Source: CAZCAC01 sp964496575
GTDB lineage: Bacteria > Planctomycetota > UBA1135 > GCA-002686595
Direction: 5' to 3'
NCBI GenBank assembly: GCA_964496575.1
Contig: CAZCAC010000150.1
Coordinates: 1 to 18,818 of the forward strand
Length of the DNA: 18,818 bases
How positions within the stretch are numbered: position 1 is the stretch's first letter; each line of letters opens with the position of its first letter. The notes under the pieces are model-generated. The model ran no database searches. It was not told the DNA's origin and saw only the letters and a list, made by a program, of their open reading frames with translations. Both the position numbers and the translations under genes were made by a program. Shown piece after piece: positions 15,301 through 18,818 of the stretch.

Positions 15301-17672
15301 CCGATCCCGGTGGCTGCACGGGTGGAACGAGTCCCGCGACCGCCTGGGCCACGCTCGCCCAGGCGGCGGGCTGCGTCTCCGCGGGAGACACCGTCTACGT
15401 CGGTGCGGGCACCTACGTCGGCTCGGTCGAGCTGACCGCCTCCGGCACCGCGGCCGATCCGATTCGCTTCATCGCCGACACCCAGGGGATCTTCACCGGC
15501 GACGCCGGTCCGGTGATCCTCGACGGCGCGGTGGCGAACGAGACGATTCACCTGAACGGTGCGGACTGGAACGAGATCGTCGGCTTCACCGTCATCGGCG
15601 CCTCCGGCGCGGGGCCGCCCCGCGGCGGGATCCTCGTCGAGGGCGAGAACGCGGTGATCCGTGACAACATCGTCTACGGCAACCTGGGCGGAATCCACGT
15701 CAACGGGGTCGACTCCGTCGCCGTCGAGTCGAACCAGGTCTCCGGCAATGCCGGAGCGAGCAGTGACGGGATCGTGATCAGCGATGCGGACGACGCGGTC
15801 GTGCGCAACAACCTCGTCTACGACAACGGACGCAACGGAGTCCTGGTCGACACGGGATCATCGAACTCCCTGGTGGAGAGCAACACGGTCTACGCCAACG
15901 GCCTGGACGGCCTCCGCTTCGACATCGGCGTGGAGACGGCGACGGTCCGCAACAACATCGCCGCCGACAACGTGGCCGACGGAATCCAGCAGATCGCCGG
16001 CACCGTGATCAGCAGCTACAACAACTCCTTCGGGAACGGCGGCGACGACTTCTCCGGTGTCACCCCGGGCACGGGGGACATCTCCTCCGATCCGCTGTTC
16101 GTCGACCCCGATGGAGCGGACAACCAGCTCGGCGGTGCGCAGGGAGCGGATGACAGCTTCCACCTCGACTTCGCCTCGCTCAGCCCGGCGATCGATGCCG
16201 GATCGACCGACGCCACGACGATCGCCCTCGAGGACGGGGCCACGCTCGCCGACCGCTCGACACGCACCGACGAGGTCCTCGACGGGACGAGCGCGGACGG
16301 CGCGACGGTCAACCTCGGGTATCACTACCCGGTCTCCGGCGATCCACTCTCCTCTCTCGAGAATGGCGACGTCCGCCTGGTCTGCGGCTCGGGCGCGTCG
16401 CGGCAGCTGCTCCTGCGCGACTGGGACGTATCGGGACAGAGCTGGACTGCTGCCGTCACCGCTCCGCCGACGGGAGGCACGGTGCTGTGGACGGTGAGCG
16501 GCGTCTCCCCGCTGACGAACGGTGAGGAGCTGATCGCGGTGCTCTCCGATGACGGCTCCGCTACCGATCTGCGGCTCCTGCGCTGGAGCGGGGACTCGTG
16601 GCTGACCGACTGGAGCTCCTCGGCGATCGCGACCGGCGACGCGCACCGGCGCGGCTTCGACCTCGTCTACGAGGCGGGAGGCGAAGCGCTGGTGGTCTAT
16701 TCGGACGGAACGGACACGCCGGTGTACCGGGTGCTCTCGAAGGGCGACTGGTCGGACGCGACATCGCTGCCGCTGAACGACGGCGGCGGTCCGAACCCCG
16801 ACACCAACAGCGGCGTGGTCACGTGGATCGAGCTGGTCGCGCAGCCGGGAGCGGATGAGATCGCGCTGGTCTTCTCGGACGACGGCGACGACCTCGTCGC
16901 GATCGTCTGGGACGGCGACCAGTGGCTGACCGGCGGCGCGAGCACGCTGGAGACGGCCCTCGAGCCCAACGGAGGCTCGGGCGAGCCGGAGAACCGGACC
17001 TTCGACGCGGCCTACGAGGAGACGACCGGAGATCTCCTGGTCGCCTGGGGGCAGGCGTCGACCGACGGCTTCTGGTGGTCGCTGCAGGCCGATGGCTCGA
17101 CGAGCTGGTCCGTGGCCGCCCGCGTCTCCGCCGCACCGGCCGCGGGTCGCCCCCACTACGTCGACCTCGCGTCGGAGCCGGGGGGCGAGCGCATCGCGGC
17201 GGGTAGCTTCGACCTGGGCGACGGGGCCGAGCGACTCGGTCTCGCGACGTGGGACGGCGACAGCTGGATCCACGCCGTCGAGCTCGACTCGCAGATCCGC
17301 AACTCGAACGACACCGCGACCGGTGACTTCCAGGGGGCCGTCGGCTGGGTCGGTTCGACCGGGCAGGCGATCTGCGTCTACTCCGACGACCAGACGGGCA
17401 CGATCGACTGGGCGAGCTGGAGTGGCTCGGTGGGCTGGGAACAGCGCGGCGACATCACGATCAGCGGCAAGGGCGCGACCGACTCGGTGGCCTTCGTTCA
17501 GTACCAGGGCCGAAACCTGCTGCTGGCGCTGCTCTCGGACTCCGATGGAGACCTGTACGCCGCCAGCTACGACGGAGTGAACTGGACCGTGATGGCATCG
17601 GGTTCGGCGATCGTGACGGGGATCTCCGGCTCCGACTCGGTGCCGTTCGCGTCGGGGCTGCTCGAGGACTGA
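9324..17672 (+). CDS. Giant lipoprotein: 18 Ig-like (Big_1) domains, beta-helix, and beta-propeller-like C-terminus
   Basis: The 2782-residue product has a type II signal peptide (RRWRIFEVLLQVLILCASGW, then lipobox IAAC with Cys35) followed by a flexible SSGGGTPP linker, so it should be lipid-anchored and exported. Residues 48-1979 are 18 tandem domains of the invasin/intimin Ig-like group 1 kind, each with VVADGxxxSTITVTVRD, NGNPVPGQTV, NTLTQP and ASTVAETKTITATVNPG blocks. Residues about 1984-2339 form a right-handed beta-helix (ladder turns such as VIRDNIVYGN, VVRNNLVYDN and TVRNNIAADN, and a closing DPLFVDPDG...LSPAIDAGS). Residues about 2350-2775 hold eight W-containing units. No LPxTG, RTX or type V/IX sorting signal is recognised. 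The likely role is a surface stalk or adhesin, the Ig rod holding out the beta-helix and propeller; that is inference. The start has a poorly spaced AGGGGA just before the ATG. Codon use matches neighbours, with no sign of recent transfer. Confidence 0.9.
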   Translation: MSYSIDRERSPRRWRIFEVLLQVLILCASGWIAACSSGGGTPPFASPGQTTVVSDAPSGQVADGGATATVTVTVRDAVGNPLSGQIVVLEVSGSGNSITQPYGKTTADGIATATIASTVAETKQVTIVIDPGVSELRIVDALSIVFTADAESISGALSTIAATPATGIVADGVTQTTLTVTVRDANGNLVPGRVVQLSSNGSGNVIAQPVAVTDEAGVATGTLTSTAAETKTVTATIDPGADGVSLAAGADVTFVADAETIDANLSTAVADPAAGIAADGTTTSTVTVTVRDANGNPVPGQLVGLAATGTNNTLTQPVAATDSSGQASGTLATTDAEIKIVTATINPGAGEVVLVQTPTVGFLGDPDGVSSVLSSVVAVPDTDVIADGSTLSTVTVIVRDGNGNPVQDQAVELASTGTGNTITQPAGPTDASGLAVATIASTVAESKTLTATVNPGAAAVVLATTPVVGFIGDPATIDADLSTVVANPTTIVSNGAETSTISVTVRDANGNPVAGRTVQLAATGSGNTLTQPAAVTDGSGVATGSLASTVAGTKVVTATVDPGASEVAVVQTASVACTPDSGSISASLSTATADPTTGLIADGSDSSTVTVTVLDAGGNPVPGQVVQLTATGGGNTITPPTSVTDGSGIAIGSLTSTTSEVKTLTITVNPGAGQVVLDDQPTVEFIADASNISAIHSSAVAAPSLDVVADGSTVSTITITLRDVHGNVIPGLAAELAATGSDNTLTQPPGLTDAGGQITGTISSTRAGVKVITVTADPSGSSVVLLQTPTVEFIGDPATISATGSFASANPTTGVYANGIDSTSINVIVRDENGNAVKGQTVFLAATGSNNSFTQPPTVTDENGSASGTLVSTTSEVKTITVTVNPGPTPVELVQKPTVEFIADTTISPSLSTVTAIPATNVVADGSDSSTITVTVRDGLNNLVSGATVVISATGTGNTITQPVGTTNGAGEATGTLASVVAETKTVTITVNPGPEEVVLDSTPTVEFVADASNINDTLSTAVADPATGLVADGTATSTITVTVLDDNGNPVPDQAVSLASTGTGNTLTQPAGLTDAAGVTTGTIATTVSETKTITVTVNPGGGEVVLVSQPTVECIPDAIDSGLSSVVTVPSTNVVADGTTTSTITITVLDTLGNPVAGQTVELAATGSNHTLTQPAAVTDASGVTTGTIASTLAETKTITATVNPGAGQVVLDDNPTVEFIADDSTISTGLSSVVAAPASGVVADDTDSSTITITIRDANGNPVPGQSVTLASTGSDHTLTQPGGTSDAAGQITGSIVSTRAEIKTITATINPGPGEVVPDDTPTIEFVADPSTIDAGLSSAVAVPSTNVVADDVELSTITVTVRDAQGNAVPGQTVQLASTGTGNTLTQPGGSTDASGQVTATIASTVAELKTLTVTVNPGASQVVLTQQPTVDFIADASNINATSSTVVAAPSSDVVADGVESSTITITVVDTFGNPVPDQTVQLAVTGTGNTLTQPAAITDAAGQTAGSIVSTVAEDKVVTATVNPGPGEVVLSATPTIGFIADVGAISDTLSSAVAAPSTGVVADGSTTSTITVTVLDEFGNPVPEQTVELAASGTGHTITQPAGATDGSGQATGTIASTVAEVEVITVTVNPGASEVVLIQTPSIEFIGDASNLSAALSHAFAVPSMNVAADGSTSSTVYTHLRDVNDNPVAGVTIELAATGSGNTLTQPASVTDGNGLASGSIASTDAEVKTVTITADPSGAAVVFDQQPTVEFVADASDISPALSSAVASPATDVLADGMEISVITVTVRDGNGNPLAGQSVELASTGTGNTITQPAGVTDENGEAVGRIASTVAETKTITATVNPGASEVVVTQQPTVAFIADADNLSASLSSVTVDTAAGLAADGTAAATITVTVLDAHGNPVPDRTVQLAATGTGNTLTQPAAVTDASGIATGTLASSTAEPKTITATVDPAGAAVVLDDTPTVEFAWVLGDTYYVRATGTDPGGCTGGTSPATAWATLAQAAGCVSAGDTVYVGAGTYVGSVELTASGTAADPIRFIADTQGIFTGDAGPVILDGAVANETIHLNGADWNEIVGFTVIGASGAGPPRGGILVEGENAVIRDNIVYGNLGGIHVNGVDSVAVESNQVSGNAGASSDGIVISDADDAVVRNNLVYDNGRNGVLVDTGSSNSLVESNTVYANGLDGLRFDIGVETATVRNNIAADNVADGIQQIAGTVISSYNNSFGNGGDDFSGVTPGTGDISSDPLFVDPDGADNQLGGAQGADDSFHLDFASLSPAIDAGSTDATTIALEDGATLADRSTRTDEVLDGTSADGATVNLGYHYPVSGDPLSSLENGDVRLVCGSGASRQLLLRDWDVSGQSWTAAVTAPPTGGTVLWTVSGVSPLTNGEELIAVLSDDGSATDLRLLRWSGDSWLTDWSSSAIATGDAHRRGFDLVYEAGGEALVVYSDGTDTPVYRVLSKGDWSDATSLPLNDGGGPNPDTNSGVVTWIELVAQPGADEIALVFSDDGDDLVAIVWDGDQWLTGGASTLETALEPNGGSGEPENRTFDAAYEETTGDLLVAWGQASTDGFWWSLQADGSTSWSVAARVSAAPAAGRPHYVDLASEPGGERIAAGSFDLGDGAERLGLATWDGDSWIHAVELDSQIRNSNDTATGDFQGAVGWVGSTGQAICVYSDDQTGTIDWASWSGSVGWEQRGDITISGKGATDSVAFVQYQGRNLLLALLSDSDGDLYAASYDGVNWTVMASGSAIVTGISGSDSVPFASGLLED
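9465..15260 (+). repeat. 18 tandem Ig-like domain repeats, period 324 bases (108 residues)
   Basis: In-frame repeats begin at 9465, 9789, 10113, 10437, 10761, 11082, 11406, 11730, 12051, 12375, 12693, 13017, 13341, 13665, 13989, 14313, 14637 and 14961. Most are exactly 108 codons. Those at 10761 and 11730 have 107 and that at 12375 has 106, by loss of loop residues; the last is about 100 because it runs into the beta-helix. The first is the most divergent. Each matches the Big_1 pattern of invasin-like proteins. The conserved core is the DGxxxSTITVTVRDxxGNPVPGQ stretch, and Thr and Val dominate the composition. A Cys occurs only in two domains (VACTPD near 11055 and VECIPD near 12670). Confidence 0.93.
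15273..16340 (+). other. Right-handed parallel beta-helix domain of the giant lipoprotein
   Basis: After a TYYVRATGTDPGG entry and a DTVYVGAGTYVGSVEL turn (as in NosD/pectate-lyase-like folds), successive rungs of about 22-25 residues recur: ENAVIRDNIVYGN, DSVAVESNQVSGN, DDAVVRNNLVYDN, SNSLVESNTVYAN and ETATVRNNIAADN. The end has the DPLFVDP and SPAIDAG signatures common in such secreted proteins. Family members bind or cleave polysaccharides, but no catalytic residues can be named here. Confidence 0.82.
16357..17640 (+). other. Eight-unit W-motif module, probable beta-propeller, at the C-terminus of the giant lipoprotein
   Basis: A unit ending in a hydrophobic strand, then W/S-x-G-D/x-x-W, recurs eight times: DWDVSGQSW, LRWSGDSW, VLSKGDW, IVWDGDQW, SLQADGSTSW, ATWDGDSW, ASWSGSVGW and ASYDGVNW. 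The last Trp codons lie near 16443, 16599, 16749, 16923, 17106, 17265, 17436 and 17583, a spacing of 49-61 residues, in the size range of propeller blades. The strands between units read like ELIAVLSDDG, ALVVYSDG and IALVFSDDGDDL. The fold is inferred from this periodicity; no named family is assigned. Confidence 0.55.
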
Positions 17673-17704
17673 TTCCGGTGCCGGGCTCGACGCGAAGAGA
17701 CCGA

Positions 17705-17809
17705 CTACGAGTAGCACGGTGGCATCACGCGGAGATCGTAGAGCACGCGGAGCCACTCGGGGAGGTAGCGGTTTCGTGCGAAGTCCCATAGGATAGGAGG
17801 AATCAGCCA
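17705..17809 (-). pseudogene. Possible remnant of a gene 3' end
   Basis: On the minus strand, 34 codons ending in a TAG at 17705 read TWLIPPILWDFARNRY followed by LPEWLRVLYDLRVMPPCYS. This is rich in Trp, Tyr and Leu, with mostly G/C third positions like the real genes here. There is no start codon of its own, and upstream it runs antisense into the sulfatase at 17828. It looks like the surviving tail of an otherwise lost gene, but a chance open stretch cannot be excluded. The family is not recognised. Confidence 0.28.
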
Positions 17810-17827
17810 GGTACTCGCACTCGCATC

Positions 17828-18818
17828 ATGATCCTCTCGAGAGCAGCCCTCGGCCTCCTCCTCACCACCGCGCTAGCGGGGGCCCAGGACAACATTCTGC
17901 TACTGATCGGCGATGACCTGGGCGTCGAACGAGTGGCCGCCTACGGGGAACACCGCGCCTCGGGTCGGACCCCAAACCTCGACCGACTCGCCGCGGGCGG
18001 GATCATCTTCCGCAACGCCTGGGCGACTCCGTTCTGCTCGCCGACGCGGGCGACGATATTGACCGGCCGCTACCCCTTCCGCACTGGCGTCGGGGCGCTG
18101 ATCGGAAAGGGCCACCACTTCGCGCTCTCCACCAGCGAGATCACCCTGCCCGAGCTCCTGCAGGACGGAACAGGAGGGGCGTATCACTGCGCGGCGCTCG
18201 GCAAATGGCACCTCGCCGGGGTCACCGCGCCGAGTCACCCCTTCCTCTGCGGCTTCGACCTGCACTCCGGCACGACACACAACATCGACGACTACTTCCA
18301 GTGGCCGAAGAGCGTCAACGGGACCGTGGGCATCTCGACCGTCTACGCCACGACCGACACGACCGACGATGCGCTCCGGGTGATCCAGGAATCGCCGGAA
18401 CCCTGGTTTCTCTGGGTCGCCTACCACGCACCCCACGCCCCGCGCCACGTCCCCCCCGATCCCCTTCATTCCTTCGCCCTCGCCGGTGAACCCGATGACA
18501 CGCCCGTCGTCCACACCAAGGCGATGATCGAGGCGATGGACACGGAGATCGGTCGGCTCCTCTCGAGCATTGATCCCGCGATTCGAGACCGGACGACGGT
18601 CATTTTCGTCGGCGACAATGGAACCGCCAGCGTCGCATCAGACGGCCCCTTCCCCAAGGGGAAGGCGAAGGGCTCCTGCTTCGAAGGCGGGGTCAACGTT
18701 CCCCTTATCGTCAATGGTCCCCATGTCGCCGTGCCAGGCGGCGAGAGTGGTGCTCTGATCCATACCGTCGACATCTACTCGACCGTGGCGGAGATCGCGG
18801 GTTTCGACGCGGCGACCG
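17828..18818 (+). CDS. Secreted formylglycine-dependent sulfatase, 3' end beyond the window
   Basis: The first 330 residues are present. A signal peptide (ILSRAALGLLLTTALAGAQ, cleavage near residue 19) sends the enzyme to the periplasm or outside. The sulfatase core follows at once: NILLLIGDDLG with metal ligands Asp29/Asp30, then CSPTRATILTG (70-80), the canonical C-x-P-T-x-R motif whose Cys70 would be converted to formylglycine by a sulfatase-maturing enzyme. LGKWHLAG (124-131) supplies Lys126 and His128, YHAPHAP (199-205) another active-site His, VGDNG (261-265) the second metal pair Asp263/Asn264, and FEGGVNVPLIV (285-295) the closing motif. It should hydrolyse sulfate esters, probably of polysaccharides; the substrate class cannot be told. 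The ATG gives a clean signal peptide, but the only good AGGAGG (17795-17800) is 27 bases upstream, so initiation is unusual or SD-independent. Confidence 0.93.
   Translation, partial: MILSRAALGLLLTTALAGAQDNILLLIGDDLGVERVAAYGEHRASGRTPNLDRLAAGGIIFRNAWATPFCSPTRATILTGRYPFRTGVGALIGKGHHFALSTSEITLPELLQDGTGGAYHCAALGKWHLAGVTAPSHPFLCGFDLHSGTTHNIDDYFQWPKSVNGTVGISTVYATTDTTDDALRVIQESPEPWFLWVAYHAPHAPRHVPPDPLHSFALAGEPDDTPVVHTKAMIEAMDTEIGRLLSSIDPAIRDRTTVIFVGDNGTASVASDGPFPKGKAKGSCFEGGVNVPLIVNGPHVAVPGGESGALIHTVDIYSTVAEIAGFDAAT

Noticed and set aside
17726..17752. Direct repeat CACGCGGAG spaced 18 bases, a possible operator upstream of the sulfatase
   Set aside because: On the minus strand it is explained by the LRVLYDLRV peptide of the possible gene remnant (LRV coded twice), and there is no promoter aligned with it.
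15858..17789. A 643-codon minus-strand frame opposite the C-terminal part of the giant lipoprotein
   Set aside because: It has no recognisable domain, and the plus strand here has clear beta-helix and W-repeat periodicity.
17789..17794. TAGGAT as a -10 box for the sulfatase
   Set aside because: No acceptable -35 box lies 16-18 bases upstream (the bases there read TAGCGG), so it was not listed as a promoter.

Overview
The window is very GC-rich (roughly 70% by eye) and almost fully coding. Features together suggest a Gram-negative, probably marine or soil, bacterium of the planctomycete type. These are an ECF sigma factor carrying a long C-terminal tail of carboxypeptidase-regulatory-like (CarboxypepD_reg) modules, a free secreted protein made of the same modules, two alkaline-phosphatase/sulfatase superfamily proteins, and a giant repeat lipoprotein. 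The taxon is an inference from gene style only; Myxococcota, Acidobacteriota or a related group cannot be excluded.

Left half, minus strand (109-7119): three genes read right to left with gaps of 97 and 83 bases. They are a GT-C (PMT/ArnT-like) membrane glycosyltransferase fused to TPR repeats (4825-7119), a secreted protein of carboxypeptidase-regulatory-like modules (2658-4727), and the membrane-tethered ECF sigma factor (109-2574). A good sigma-70-like promoter (TTGAGC, 17 bases, TATAAC) at 7172-7200 sits just upstream of the glycosyltransferase. It shows that the longest ORF start (a TTG at 7200) is really the -35 box.

Centre and right, plus strand (7256-18818): first a lipoprotein of the sulfatase superfamily (7256-9160) with Thr where the formylglycine Cys/Ser should be. 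Next is a 2782-residue lipoprotein (9324-17672) with 18 tandem bacterial Ig-like (Big_1) domains, a right-handed beta-helix and a C-terminal module of eight W-containing units that looks like a beta-propeller. Last is a secreted, canonical CSPTR sulfatase (17828-end), cut by the window edge. Between the last two genes a short minus-strand stretch reads like the end of a lost gene.

Taken together the window encodes mostly cell-envelope or extracellular functions: glycosylation, surface stalk/adhesin, and sulfate- or phosphate-ester chemistry. It also encodes a sigma factor whose own tail could sense the envelope. That they act in one process is inference from proximity. No RNA gene, CRISPR array, insertion sequence or origin was recognised. 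No gap between genes exceeds about 165 bases.
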